From contig NZ_JACVUP010000022.1 of NCBI RefSeq assembly GCF_016625195.1, positions 27,763 through 91,762 of the forward strand: DNA of 64,000 bases, given 5' to 3'. The DNA comes from Erwinia sp. S63. Its GTDB lineage: Bacteria; Pseudomonadota; Gammaproteobacteria; Enterobacterales; Enterobacteriaceae. Below, piece by piece: positions 53,399 to 62,176 of this stretch. The translations under genes were made by a program, and so were the position numbers. Each line of letters starts with the position of its first letter. Within the stretch, counting starts at the first letter, position 1. The notes below the pieces were generated by a model. That model had not been told where the DNA came from, ran no database searches, and saw only the letters and a list, made by a program, of their open reading frames with translations.

Positions 53399-54133
53399 TC
53401 AGACGGGATCGTGAATATGGGTGGCAAACCCTTGTGCCTGCCAGTGTTCAAACTGCTCCAGCTGCCGACGCGTCGGTTTCTTACCGGTCCAGATAAACAG
53501 ATTCTGACCAGGGAACAGCTCAGGACGCGGCATATCCAGCGGCTCGGCTAAGACATCCATACGCCAGCCCTGCTGCGACAAGCGCCAGGCTTCCAGCCAC
53601 AGGCGAGTGCGATCTTCCACGCCCCAGCCAATCATCAATGCATCTTTGCCGGCTTTCTTGCGTCCGCTTGCCAGACAAAACGCGACGTAATCAATCAGCG
53701 CGCCATCCAGCAAACTGCACATAGTACGCGCGGTGTTTTGATCTAATCCAAGACGCTGGCGCACCGGGACAAACACGTGATCAATCAACGCATCCACCGG
53801 ATGTTCGCGACCAATGGTGGCAATTTTGGTGCGCAATTTAGCCGGACGAACGTGACGCAGCACGCTCATCAGTTCTTCCTGTAGCGCGGTCCAGCCATCG
53901 TGCACATTAACGGTTTGGCCTTCCAGCAGGGCTTTCACCTTGCCAACAGGCACACCGCTTTCTATCCAGCGCTTGATCTCCTCAATGCGCTGAACATCTT
54001 CATCATCAAACTGGCGGTGACCGCCTTCTGTACGCTGGGGTTTTAGTAAACCGTAACGGCGCTGCCAGGCGCGCAACGTTACCGGGTTGATTCCACAGCG
54101 TTCGGCAACATCACCGATACTGTATAAGGCCAT
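53399..54133 (-). CDS. mlrA: MerR-family regulator MlrA
   Basis: 244-aa MerR-like activator; in E. coli MlrA works with RpoS and c-di-GMP enzymes to switch on csgD and thus curli/cellulose matrix. HTH: YSIGDVAERCGINPVTLRAWQRRYGLLKPQRTEGGHRQF (4-42), then a long C-terminal sensory domain with KKAGKDALMIGWGVEDRTRLWLEAW near 165-189. Start ATG at 54133 (MALYSIGDV as in E. coli). It sits downstream of yehW with yohO between, as in E. coli. Confidence 0.95.
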   Translation of the reverse strand: MALYSIGDVAERCGINPVTLRAWQRRYGLLKPQRTEGGHRQFDDEDVQRIEEIKRWIESGVPVGKVKALLEGQTVNVHDGWTALQEELMSVLRHVRPAKLRTKIATIGREHPVDALIDHVFVPVRQRLGLDQNTARTMCSLLDGALIDYVAFCLASGRKKAGKDALMIGWGVEDRTRLWLEAWRLSQQGWRMDVLAEPLDMPRPELFPGQNLFIWTGKKPTRRQLEQFEHWQAQGFATHIHDPV

Positions 54134-54284
54134 GGCGTCCTCGAAAATTCTGACCTGCATTACAACACCTTAACCGCCGCGCTTATGTTGTACAACTCTT
54201 TTATTTCTGTACAACTTGACGTTTTGCGCAAGATCAGGTGGTATCTCGCTTGTGAGATTTATTTCCCAAATATGAGAGGTGAAC

Positions 54285-54848
54285 ATGTCTGTACCGGATA
54301 CCGAAGATCGATTGGCCGCGCGTTTAGCCGAGTTGCGAGTGCAACGTGGCTGGTCACTGGACGAACTGGCGATGGCTACCGGCATCAGCCGGGCTTCATT
54401 GTCGCGCATTGAACGGGCGGAGACCAGCCCCACTGCCGCTTTGCTTAACCGACTGTGTGTCGCCTATGGCTTAACCATGTCACGGTTGCTCAGTGAAGTG
54501 GAAGAGGAGGCGGCGCTGCTGCTGAAAGCGAGTGATCAGAGCGTTTGGCGCGACGATGCCAGCGGTTATTTGCGTCGCAGTGTCTCGCCGCCCGCCAGCC
54601 ATTTCAAGGCCGAGCTGGTTGAGAGCGTGTTGCAACCCGGCGCGCGCATCGATTATGACGCACCGCCGGTACAGGGGCTGGAGCAGCATATCTGGCTGCA
54701 ATCTGGCGAGCTGACGTTCACCATGGACGATCAGCGCTGGACGCTACAGGCGGGGGATTGCCTGCGTTTTCATCTTACCGGCAAATCGTCGTTTCAGGCG
54801 CACCCGGAAGGCGGCGCGCGTTACATTCTGGTGGTATGCAAACCATGA
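54285..54848 (+). CDS. XRE-family regulator with cupin domain
   Basis: 187-aa transcription regulator: a lambda-Cro-type HTH (LAELRVQRGWSLDELAMATGISRASLSRIERAETSPTAALLNRL about 11-54) and a C-terminal cupin barrel (LEQHIWLQSGELTFTMDDQRWTLQAGDCLRFHL near 132-164), probably the effector site. ATG 54285 follows GAGAGG at about 5 bases; the codon at 54279 (GTG) is less likely. It overlaps the next gene as ATGA. Family members control polyamine, amino-acid or stress genes; target unknown. Confidence 0.88.
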   Translation: MSVPDTEDRLAARLAELRVQRGWSLDELAMATGISRASLSRIERAETSPTAALLNRLCVAYGLTMSRLLSEVEEEAALLLKASDQSVWRDDASGYLRRSVSPPASHFKAELVESVLQPGARIDYDAPPVQGLEQHIWLQSGELTFTMDDQRWTLQAGDCLRFHLTGKSSFQAHPEGGARYILVVCKP

Positions 54849-55363
54849 CTGAAATCGAACAGTTGAGTGCCACTCAGGCGCAGCCCCTGCTGGCTGCGCT
54901 GACCGAGGTGCTGCAGGGTTGCGTGGCTGACGGGGCCAGCGTGGGTTTTATTGATGCCGGGGATCGCGCAGCGATGGAACGCTTCTGGCAGGATAAAATC
55001 TTCAGTCTGGCAAGCGGCGATAATCAGCTGCTGGTGGCGCGGCAGCAGGGTGTGATTGTTGCGACGGTAATGGTCGGGTTTAGCGCCATGCCGAATGGGC
55101 GTCATCGCGCGGAGATCAGTAAATTGCTGGTGCATCCCTCTGCTCGTCGCCAGGGAATTGCGCGTCGACTGATGCAGCAGGCTGAGCTACTCGCGGTTGA
55201 GCAGGGCAAAACGCTGCTGGTGCTGGATACGCGCAGCGGCGATGTGGCCACGGATCTCTATCTATCGCTGGACTGGCAAATCGCGGGCTCCATTCCGTTG
55301 TACGCTGAATCGACGGAAGGGGCGCTAGATGCCACCACGGTGATGTATAAAGTGGTGGGATGA
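54845..55363 (+). CDS. GNAT-family N-acetyltransferase
   Basis: 172-aa acyl-CoA-dependent transferase. The acetyl-CoA loop is LLVHPSARRQGIARRLMQQAE (R-x2-G-I-x-R, near 96-116), followed by LLVLDTRSGDVATDLYLSLDWQIAGSIP, typical of GNAT enzymes that act on small amines. It begins inside the last codon of the XRE-cupin gene, so the pair is coupled; the regulator may sense the transferase substrate. The frame from 54758 overlaps the regulator gene. Confidence 0.86.
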   Translation: MTEIEQLSATQAQPLLAALTEVLQGCVADGASVGFIDAGDRAAMERFWQDKIFSLASGDNQLLVARQQGVIVATVMVGFSAMPNGRHRAEISKLLVHPSARRQGIARRLMQQAELLAVEQGKTLLVLDTRSGDVATDLYLSLDWQIAGSIPLYAESTEGALDATTVMYKVVG

Positions 55364-55373
55364 TTGCACCAAC

Positions 55374-56345
55374 TCAGTGCGCCTCATCTGCCTCTGTCAG
55401 GCCCAGTGATTGCATAAATAGCCGGATAATCGGATTAATTTTCCGGCCTTTTTTCATCATCAGGCAGAACGGATTTTCGCGGCGCACAGATTCATCGCCC
55501 AATTCACACAGCTGCCCACGCGCAATAAAGGGCGCTGCATAATGTTCGGGTAAATAACCAATAAAGTGCCCGGTTAAAATCAGCATGGCGACGGATTCAA
55601 CTTGTACGGCTTGCGCACCGCTGTCCTGTAATGGAATGAGGCGACGGTCGTCGCGCGGCGTGACATATAAATGATTAATGATTTTCTGCTCACGTAATAT
55701 TTCCACCGATATATTCTTATCACAAGATCCAGAATATAAAGGATGTGACATGGAGCAATATAATTTCGAATATTCTTTATAAAGTGGGAAGTAATCAAAA
55801 TCACTTTTCATTTCATAAACCGGCGCAATGCCACAATGAAAACGGCCTTCACTCATCCCGCGTTCAATATCATCTAATTGCGCAGTCTGTAAGCGAATCT
55901 GCACCTTTGGTGCTTTCTGGTGCAACTGTTGCACCGCCGCGGTGACCGGGGAGTGCGGATCAGAAATGGTGTTATCTACCACGCAAATCGCGATGTCGCC
56001 CAGCAGTTCACTGCGGCTGTTGTGCAGACGTTCGCGAAACAGGTTCAGGGAGACGAACAGCTCCAGCGTAGCCTGATAGACATTAATGCCGTACTGCGTC
56101 AGCTCAAAGCCTTCACGCCCCCGGCTGCATAACGTCATGCCGAGGCGAATTTCCAGATCGGAAACCTGCTTGCTGATGGCGGCTAAACCAATATTCAGTT
56201 CGTTGCTGGCAGCGGTTAATCCTCCGGCTTCCACCACGCATTTAAATACCCGTAGCAATTTTAAGTCGATATTACTCAGTGCCAGAACCGCATTATCGCC
56301 GCGATTATTTGCATTGTTTCCAGACTGGGAAACTTTACTTTCCAT
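55374..56345 (-). CDS. LysR-family regulator of the lyase-ABC operon
   Basis: 323-aa LysR-type regulator. A 25-residue Asn/Gly-rich head precedes the HTH (LKLLRVFKCVVEAGGLTAASNELNIGLAAISKQVSDLEIRLG about 28-69), followed by a type 2 periplasmic-binding-like effector domain. The middle part is AT-rich, unlike the operon it faces, suggesting acquisition. It is divergent from the argininosuccinate-lyase-like gene with a 157-base gap containing a dyad, so it very likely regulates that operon. The inducer is unknown. Confidence 0.88.
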   Translation of the reverse strand: MESKVSQSGNNANNRGDNAVLALSNIDLKLLRVFKCVVEAGGLTAASNELNIGLAAISKQVSDLEIRLGMTLCSRGREGFELTQYGINVYQATLELFVSLNLFRERLHNSRSELLGDIAICVVDNTISDPHSPVTAAVQQLHQKAPKVQIRLQTAQLDDIERGMSEGRFHCGIAPVYEMKSDFDYFPLYKEYSKLYCSMSHPLYSGSCDKNISVEILREQKIINHLYVTPRDDRRLIPLQDSGAQAVQVESVAMLILTGHFIGYLPEHYAAPFIARGQLCELGDESVRRENPFCLMMKKGRKINPIIRLFMQSLGLTEADEAH

Positions 56346-56421
56346 CTTTGCTATTCAACTCCGGAATAATTGCGGTGAAAGTACAGTGAACCTGAAATAT
56401 GACGTATTTACCAGTGCGAGC

Positions 56422-56444
56422 GTGAAATAAGTTTTTATTATCAC
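56422..56444. promoter_or_regulatory. Candidate LysR-binding dyad
   Basis: GTGA-A-ATAA (56422-56430) faces TTATCAC (56438-56444) across seven bases. This is a T-N-A-type interrupted dyad, typical for LysR regulators, between the divergent lysR and lyase genes, about 60 bases before the lyase ATG. Confidence 0.45.
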
Positions 56445-56502
56445 CGCTGGTTCCTTCATATCTTTTTCATATCGCTGACGAGTATCTGTAAGGGGAAATA
56501 GC

Positions 56503-57930
56503 ATGTCTGATAATGCCGAACTGTTATGGGGTGCGCGCTTTAAAGCGGCACCGGCGGCCAGTTTAACCGCGCTGTCGCGCAGCCCGGATTATTACTTTGC
56601 CCTGGCACCTTACGATTTAGCGGGATGCCGGGCCCATGCCCGTGAGCTGGCTCGCGGCGATCTGCTGAGCAGCGAAGAACTCCATACCATGCTGGCGGCG
56701 ATTGATGCGCTGGATGCGGATTATCGTGCAGGCAATCTACACCCGATTGCCGCTGATGAAGATGTTCATACCTTCATTGAACGCGCGCTGACTGAACGCT
56801 TAGGGCCACTGGGCGGCAAACTGCGTGCAGGTCGTTCGCGTAACGATCAGACCGTCAACGATTTGCGTCTCTACCTGCGTGATAACGGCCGTAAAGTGGT
56901 CAGTGCATTACTGGCACTGCAGCAATCTTTGGTTGAGCAAGCCGCACAGCACACTGAAAGCGTGGCGCCAGGCTTTACCCATTTACAGCAGGCACAGCCG
57001 ATTGTGTTTGGTCATCAACTGCTGGCCCATGCGCAATCTTTTGCCCGCGATATTGAACGCATGCAGGACTGGGATCGCCGTAGTGCGCGCTGCCCGCTCG
57101 GTGCCGCAGCGATGGCCGGATCGGCGATTGCGCGCCAGCCGGAAAAAGCGGCTGAAGATCTGGCTTACCTCGCCCCGTGCGAAAACTCGATTGATGCGGT
57201 GGCCAGCCGCGATTACGCCGCAGAATTCCTGTTCGTCACCAGCATGATCGGTATCAACCTGTCCCGCCTGTGCGAAGAAGTGTGCATGTGGGCTTCGCGC
57301 CAGTTCCGCTGGGTGGAATTGCATGACAGTTATGCCACCGGCAGCTCAATCATGCCGCAGAAGAAAAATCCGGACATCGCCGAACTGACGCGCGGTCGTT
57401 CTGGTCGTCTGGTCGGCAACCTGATGGCGCTGCTCACCACCATGAAAGCCATGCCGCTCTCCTACAACCGCGACCTGAGCGATGACAAACGCAACGTGAT
57501 TGATGCCGTGGATACCCTGCTGCTGGTGCTGCCTGCGATGGCCGGCATGATGTCGACGCTGAAATTCAACACCGACGTCATGCGCGAACAGGCACCGGAC
57601 GGTTTCACCCTGGCCACTGAAGTCGCCGACTGGCTGGCGATGCGCGGCGTGCCGTTCCGTGAAGCCCATGAAATCACCGGCCAGCTGGTGCAACTGTGTG
57701 AACGCGAAGAGTGCAGCCTGTCCGACCTGAGCGATGCGCAGTTGCAGGCCGTCGATGCACGTTTAACGCCTGAAGTGCGCAGTGCCCTGACGCTGGAAGC
57801 TGCACTGGCGGCACGCAGTGGCTATGGCGGTACCGCACCAGCCCGCGTGCGCGAACAGTTAGCGCGTTTGCAAATCCTGATGCAGGACCAGCAGCGCTGG
57901 ACTGAAGATTACGCTGGCCCGCGCGCCTGA
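56503..57930 (+). CDS. Argininosuccinate-lyase-family C-N lyase
   Basis: 475-aa member of the aspartase/fumarase superfamily, ASL branch. Conserved: DEDVHTFIERALTERLGPLGGKLRAGRSRNDQTVND (about 86-121), FTHLQQAQP near 158 (catalytic His/Thr), the mobile signature loop TGSSIMPQKKNPDIAEL near 281-297, and YNRDLSDDKRNVIDAVDTL near 323. All catalytic residues of ArgH seem present. The context is unlike arginine biosynthesis: it heads an operon with an amino-acid importer, two deacetylase-fold proteins and a PrpD-like protein. Relatives include EDDS/iminodisuccinate lyases, which release fumarate from N-succinyl compounds. The substrate is therefore open. Confidence 0.88.
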   Translation: MSDNAELLWGARFKAAPAASLTALSRSPDYYFALAPYDLAGCRAHARELARGDLLSSEELHTMLAAIDALDADYRAGNLHPIAADEDVHTFIERALTERLGPLGGKLRAGRSRNDQTVNDLRLYLRDNGRKVVSALLALQQSLVEQAAQHTESVAPGFTHLQQAQPIVFGHQLLAHAQSFARDIERMQDWDRRSARCPLGAAAMAGSAIARQPEKAAEDLAYLAPCENSIDAVASRDYAAEFLFVTSMIGINLSRLCEEVCMWASRQFRWVELHDSYATGSSIMPQKKNPDIAELTRGRSGRLVGNLMALLTTMKAMPLSYNRDLSDDKRNVIDAVDTLLLVLPAMAGMMSTLKFNTDVMREQAPDGFTLATEVADWLAMRGVPFREAHEITGQLVQLCEREECSLSDLSDAQLQAVDARLTPEVRSALTLEAALAARSGYGGTAPARVREQLARLQILMQDQQRWTEDYAGPRA

Positions 57931-57940
57931 GGAGACGTCT

Positions 57941-58819
57941 ATGTCCCAATCCACCCCGGTTGAACCCAGCTTGAAAAATAGCCGCGAGCAGATGCATTAC
58001 GATCTGGATCGCTATCAGGTGGTGCCACGCCGCTATTACGGCCGCATCACGGCTTCAGCGGTGATCCTGGTGCTGCTGGCATTGCTGGTCAACGCCTTCG
58101 CCCACGGCAACATTGAATGGTCGTTTGTCGGCCAGTTCTTTACTGCCCAGGCAATCCTTAACGGCGTGGTGAATACGCTGATTATGTCGGTATTGGCGAT
58201 GGGGCTCGGCATCCTGTTCGGCGTGATCACCGCGATTATGTATATGTCGCCCAATCCGGTGCTGCACTACATCGCCGTGGGTTACGCCTGGATCTTCCGT
58301 GGCACGCCGTTGATTCTGCAACTGCTGCTGTGGTTCAACCTCGCGCTGGTGTTTCCGACGATCAGTATTCCCGGCGTGTTCAGCGTGCAAACCGTCACCA
58401 TCATGACGCCGTTCCTCGCGGCACTGCTGGGTCTGAGCATCAACCAGGGGGCTTATACCTCCGAAGTGGTGCGCGCCGGTTTGCTGTCCGTGGATACCGG
58501 ACAGTACGAAGCGGCGAAGGCGATTGGCATGCCGCGTCTGCAAGCGCTGCAGCGCATCATTTTGCCGCAGGCGATGCGCGTGATTTTGCCGCCGGTGGGT
58601 AACGAATTCATCAGCATGATCAAAACCACCAGTCTGGCCAGCATGATTCAGTACTCCGAACTGCTCTACAACACGCAAACCATCTACTTCGCCAATGCGC
58701 GCGTGATGGAACTGCTGTTCGTGGCGGGCATCTGGTACCTGATCATCGTCACCGTGCTGTCGTTTGGTCAGAGTCGCCTTGAGCGCTTCTTCTCACGCGG
58801 CCACCGCCAGCGTCAGTAA
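57941..58819 (+). CDS. Amino-acid-type ABC permease
   Basis: 292-aa inner-membrane permease of the polar amino acid (HisM/GlnP) group. Cytoplasmic head (about 40 residues) then five to six hydrophobic segments; the EAA loop reads YEAAKAIGMPRLQALQRIILPQAMRVILPPVGN near 187-219. A single permease gene implies a homodimeric channel. It starts 10 bases after the lyase gene. Confidence 0.92.
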   Translation: MSQSTPVEPSLKNSREQMHYDLDRYQVVPRRYYGRITASAVILVLLALLVNAFAHGNIEWSFVGQFFTAQAILNGVVNTLIMSVLAMGLGILFGVITAIMYMSPNPVLHYIAVGYAWIFRGTPLILQLLLWFNLALVFPTISIPGVFSVQTVTIMTPFLAALLGLSINQGAYTSEVVRAGLLSVDTGQYEAAKAIGMPRLQALQRIILPQAMRVILPPVGNEFISMIKTTSLASMIQYSELLYNTQTIYFANARVMELLFVAGIWYLIIVTVLSFGQSRLERFFSRGHRQRQ

Positions 58820-58832
58820 TTGGGAGAGAGAG

Positions 58833-59597
58833 ATGAGAAACATCGTGCGCGCCGTCAAGGTGAACAAATATTTCGACCAGTTCCATGCGCTGAAGGACGT
58901 CAGCCTCGAAGTGAATTACGGCGAGGTGATGTGCATCCTCGGGCCATCCGGCTCCGGTAAAAGTACCTTCCTGCGCTGCATTAACCAGTTGGAGAAGGTC
59001 GATCAGGGTGGCATTTGGGTCGACAACGAATTAGCGGGCTATCGCATTGCGGGCAACAAACTGCATGCGCTGAGCGATAAGCAGATTGCCCGCCAGCGTC
59101 TGCAAACTGGCATGGTGTTCCAGCGCTTTAACCTGTTCCCGCATAAAACCGCGCTGGAGAACATTATCGAAGGGCCGTGCCGCGTCCTGCTGCGTCCAAA
59201 ACGCGAAGCCAGTGAAGAGGCGATGGCGCTGCTGGATCGCGTCGGTCTGGCGCATAAAGCGCACGACTATCCGCAGTCACTGTCCGGCGGGCAGCAGCAG
59301 CGTGTGGCGATTGCCCGTGCGCTGGCGATGAAACCGAAACTGATGCTGTTTGACGAACCCACTTCGGCGCTGGATCCGGAGATGGTTGGCGAAGTGCTGG
59401 CGGTGATGCGCCAGTTAGCAAAAGAGGGCACCACCATGCTGGTGGTCACTCACGAGATGGGCTTTGCCCGTGAGGTGGCGAACCAGGTGGTGTTTATGGA
59501 CGAGGGACGCATTATTGAGCAGGGCGCACCAGAAGACATTCTGCTGAACCCGCAAAACCCACGGATGAAAAACTTTATTAACGCGATTCTTCTTTAA
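58833..59597 (+). CDS. Amino-acid-type ABC ATPase
   Basis: 254-aa ATPase of the GlnQ/HisP group. Walker A GPSGSGKST near 38-46, VFQRFNLFPHKTALEN (Q-loop), signature LSGGQQQRVAIARALAM near 148-164, and Walker B LMLFDEPTSALDPEMVGEVLAVMRQLAKEGTTMLVVTHEMGFAREVA. ATG 58833 follows GGGAGAGAG; the longer frame from 58764 lies inside the permease gene. Third gene of the operon. Confidence 0.95.
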   Translation: MRNIVRAVKVNKYFDQFHALKDVSLEVNYGEVMCILGPSGSGKSTFLRCINQLEKVDQGGIWVDNELAGYRIAGNKLHALSDKQIARQRLQTGMVFQRFNLFPHKTALENIIEGPCRVLLRPKREASEEAMALLDRVGLAHKAHDYPQSLSGGQQQRVAIARALAMKPKLMLFDEPTSALDPEMVGEVLAVMRQLAKEGTTMLVVTHEMGFAREVANQVVFMDEGRIIEQGAPEDILLNPQNPRMKNFINAILL

Positions 59598-59616
59598 CGT
59601 GACCGGGGTGAAAAAC

Positions 59617-60438
59617 ATGAAAAAACTGTTATTGAGTGCCATCAGTGCCGCGCTGTTACTGCAATCAACTGCCTGGGCGGATATCGCCGTACCAGCGGCT
59701 ATTAAAGAGAAAGGCCTGACTGTGGCGATCATGCCGAACTATCCGCCAATGGATTTTAAAGATCCGGCCACCAACCAGCTTACCGGTGTAGATTACGATC
59801 TCGGCCAGGCAATTGCGGCCAAGCTGGGCGTGAAGGTCAACTGGCAGGAGATCGCCTTTGAGCAGATGGTGAACGCGGTAGTGACCAAGCGTGTTGATTT
59901 GGTGATGTCCGGTATGACCGACACCAAAGAGCGCCAGAAAGTGGTGAACTTTATCGACTACTTCAAAACCGGTCCGCAGTTCTACACCCAGGTAGCGCGC
60001 AGCGACATCAACAGCGCGATGGATCTGTGTGGTAAGAAAGTTGGCACCAGCCGTCGTACTACTTTCCCGGTAGAGATTGCCAATTGGTCTAAAGCGCACT
60101 GTGAAGCCGCCGGTAAGCCAGCGATCATTGTGGTCGGCGCCGAAGGTACGGCGGATGCGCGTACCCAGCTGCGTCAGAACCGTCTGGATGGCGTGGTGCA
60201 GGGGAGTGAAACGCTGCCGTACATCATGGATCTTGAGAAAGGTAAATATAAGCCGCTCGATAAAGCCTTCTCCTTCCAGTACACCGGCATGGCAATTGGT
60301 AAAGATGCAGGTGAATTGACCACAGCTATTCAGGCAGCGATTGACGCGATGATTGCCGATGGCAGCTACCAGAAGATCCTCGCGAAATGGGGTCTGGCTG
60401 ACAATGGCGTGACTCAGGCGACCGTTAACCAGGGCTAA
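59617..60438 (+). CDS. Periplasmic amino-acid-type binding protein
   Basis: 273-aa type 3 solute-binding protein. Signal peptide MKKLLLSAISAALLLQSTAWA (cleaved after residue 21). PNYPPMDFKDPATNQLTGVDYDLGQAIAAKLGVKVNWQEIAFEQM (about 38-82), then the C-terminal half with Cys in LCGKKVGTS and SKAHCEAAG. Two cysteines (about 136 and 160) could form a disulfide. The binding pocket resembles those of aspartate/cystine-like ligands only in fold; ligand unknown. Start ATG 59617; the frame at 59599 lacks a ribosome-binding site. Confidence 0.92.
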   Translation: MKKLLLSAISAALLLQSTAWADIAVPAAIKEKGLTVAIMPNYPPMDFKDPATNQLTGVDYDLGQAIAAKLGVKVNWQEIAFEQMVNAVVTKRVDLVMSGMTDTKERQKVVNFIDYFKTGPQFYTQVARSDINSAMDLCGKKVGTSRRTTFPVEIANWSKAHCEAAGKPAIIVVGAEGTADARTQLRQNRLDGVVQGSETLPYIMDLEKGKYKPLDKAFSFQYTGMAIGKDAGELTTAIQAAIDAMIADGSYQKILAKWGLADNGVTQATVNQG

Positions 60439-60450
60439 AGGAGCGTAGCG

Positions 60451-61296
60451 ATGCAACAACCGGGCGCAGTGCGCTGGCCGCAGGGGAAACGCGGCTGTAT
60501 GGCGCTGGCGTTTGACCTTGATGGTCCCACCGGCGATGCCATGTTGAATGGCAGCCTGTGGTCAACGCCAGAATATTTCACCTTTGGTGCGTATGGGCCG
60601 TACCGTGCGCTCGGGCGATTGCTCGACCTGCTGCGCGCTTTCCAGATTCCCGCCACATTTTTTGTGCCGGCGTGGGTGGTGGAACAGTGGCCGCAGCAGT
60701 GTCAGGCGATTATCGAACAGGGCCACGAAGTGGCCTATCACGGCTATCGTCACGAATCCTTCTGGGCGATTCCACCAGATGAACAGCGTGCCGTGATGGC
60801 GAAATCCGCTGAAATCTTTAAACAGCATTTGGGCATCACCGCCTGCGGTTTCCGTACGCCGTCAGGTGACTGGCATGCCGAAACGCCACAAATTCTGCGT
60901 GATGCTGGGGTGATTTATTCCAGCAGCATGCGCGGCGACGATCGTCCTTACAGCATCCCGGTGGCGGGTCACACGCCGCTGGTCGAGATTCCCGGCAAGT
61001 GGGAGATGGATGATTACGCCTCGCTGGCCTATACGCGCCAGCCTGACTTCCCGAAAGGCGGCGATCGTATCGCCAGCTATGCGCATACCCGTGATAACTG
61101 GCAGCGCGAATTCGACGGCGCGATGGATGAAGGCTTGTGCCTGACCACGCTGTTCCACCCGAAAATTTCCGGCCAGCCGGGCCGCATCCTGCTGCTGGAG
61201 CAGCTGTTTGAACATATGACAGCGCGTGATGACGTGTGGTTTGCGCGCTGTGATGCGGTGGCGCAGTGGTATCTGCAGGAGCAACAGCATGACTGA
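60451..61296 (+). CDS. NodB/PuuE-type deacetylase-family hydrolase
   Basis: 281-aa cytoplasmic protein with the polysaccharide deacetylase (NodB) fold, in the subgroup of PuuE allantoinase, Helicobacter PgdA and cyclic imide hydrolases. Metal and catalytic residues look intact: FDLDGPT (D-x-D, near 21-27), HGYRHE (H-x3-H, near 97-102), FRTPSGDW near 132-139 and LFHPKISG near 229-236. No signal peptide, so a small intracellular amide/imide is likelier than a polymer. It is 12 bases after the binding protein gene and overlaps the next by 8 bases. Confidence 0.85.
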   Translation: MQQPGAVRWPQGKRGCMALAFDLDGPTGDAMLNGSLWSTPEYFTFGAYGPYRALGRLLDLLRAFQIPATFFVPAWVVEQWPQQCQAIIEQGHEVAYHGYRHESFWAIPPDEQRAVMAKSAEIFKQHLGITACGFRTPSGDWHAETPQILRDAGVIYSSSMRGDDRPYSIPVAGHTPLVEIPGKWEMDDYASLAYTRQPDFPKGGDRIASYAHTRDNWQREFDGAMDEGLCLTTLFHPKISGQPGRILLLEQLFEHMTARDDVWFARCDAVAQWYLQEQQHD

Positions 61297-62176
61297 ATCT
61301 TCCCGCTGGCCGTTGGGCTTCCAGTCCGCCGCCACCCTGACCATCGATTTCAATGATATCCACGGTATTTTGACTCAGGCGCCAGCCGTCGCCGGGCGCG
61401 ATAAAACCCTGTCGGTATGGCGTTATGGCACCCTGCGCGGTGTGGATCGCTTGCTGGCGTTACTGGCAGAAAAACAGCTGCAAGCCAGTTGGTGCTTACC
61501 GGCAATTGTGGCGACAGAGCAACCGGAGCTGATCAAACGCATCGTGGCCGACGGCCATGAAATTGCCTGCAGCGGCGAGCGCCATGAAGACTTCTCGGCG
61601 TTGTCGCTGGAGCAGCAGATCACCAGCGTGACGCGCGGCTGTGACCAGCTGGCACAGTTTACCGGCAAACCGATTCAGGGTTTCCGCACCCCAGCAGGGC
61701 AGTGGAAACCGGGTCTGGCGGAGGCGCTGGTGGAGCAGGGTATTCGCTGGTCATCAAGCTGGCGCGGCGACGATCTGCCTTACTTCCATCCCGGCACGCG
61801 GCTGGTGGAACTGCCGATGCATTACACGCTGGAAGACGAACCCTATTTTGCCTTTAACCTGAGTCCGGCTATACCGCCGGGACAGTCGAGGATTGCGCCT
61901 TATGCCGAAACGCTGGCGAACATGACGCAGGATTTCCACGGCTTCCACCGCTTTGGACTGTGTTATTTGCTGCGCCTGCATCCGGAAATCATCGGCACCG
62001 CCGGGCGCATTAGCTTGTTGCGTGAATTGATCGAGACGCTGCAACAGCACAACGTATGGATCGCCACGGCCGAACAGGTGGCGGCACATTGGCAAACTCA
62101 GCCGGACAATGATTTTTCGCATCCGGCAGAAGTGTTTACTCGCATCACCGGAGGTGCGCATGGCCTCGACGCTTGA
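61289..62176 (+). CDS. Degenerate NodB/PuuE-type paralogue
   Basis: 295-aa tandem paralogue of the previous gene; the two align end to end (shared SSS-x-RGDD and L/FHP-x-I-G-x2-GRI-x-LL). The first metal Asp is Asn (IDFND for FDLDG) and the first metal His is Ser (ACSGERHE for AYHGYRHE), while RTPAGQW is kept. It probably cannot bind the usual metal and may be a structural partner of the first protein in a heteromer. Start ATG 61289 lies within the previous gene (ATGACTGA), so the two are translated together. Confidence 0.82.
   Translation: MTESSRWPLGFQSAATLTIDFNDIHGILTQAPAVAGRDKTLSVWRYGTLRGVDRLLALLAEKQLQASWCLPAIVATEQPELIKRIVADGHEIACSGERHEDFSALSLEQQITSVTRGCDQLAQFTGKPIQGFRTPAGQWKPGLAEALVEQGIRWSSSWRGDDLPYFHPGTRLVELPMHYTLEDEPYFAFNLSPAIPPGQSRIAPYAETLANMTQDFHGFHRFGLCYLLRLHPEIIGTAGRISLLRELIETLQQHNVWIATAEQVAAHWQTQPDNDFSHPAEVFTRITGGAHGLDA

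Noticed and set aside
56503..57930. Calling the lyase simply argH
   Set aside because: Sequence motifs would allow it, but its operon has nothing to do with arginine synthesis, so a family-level name is safer.
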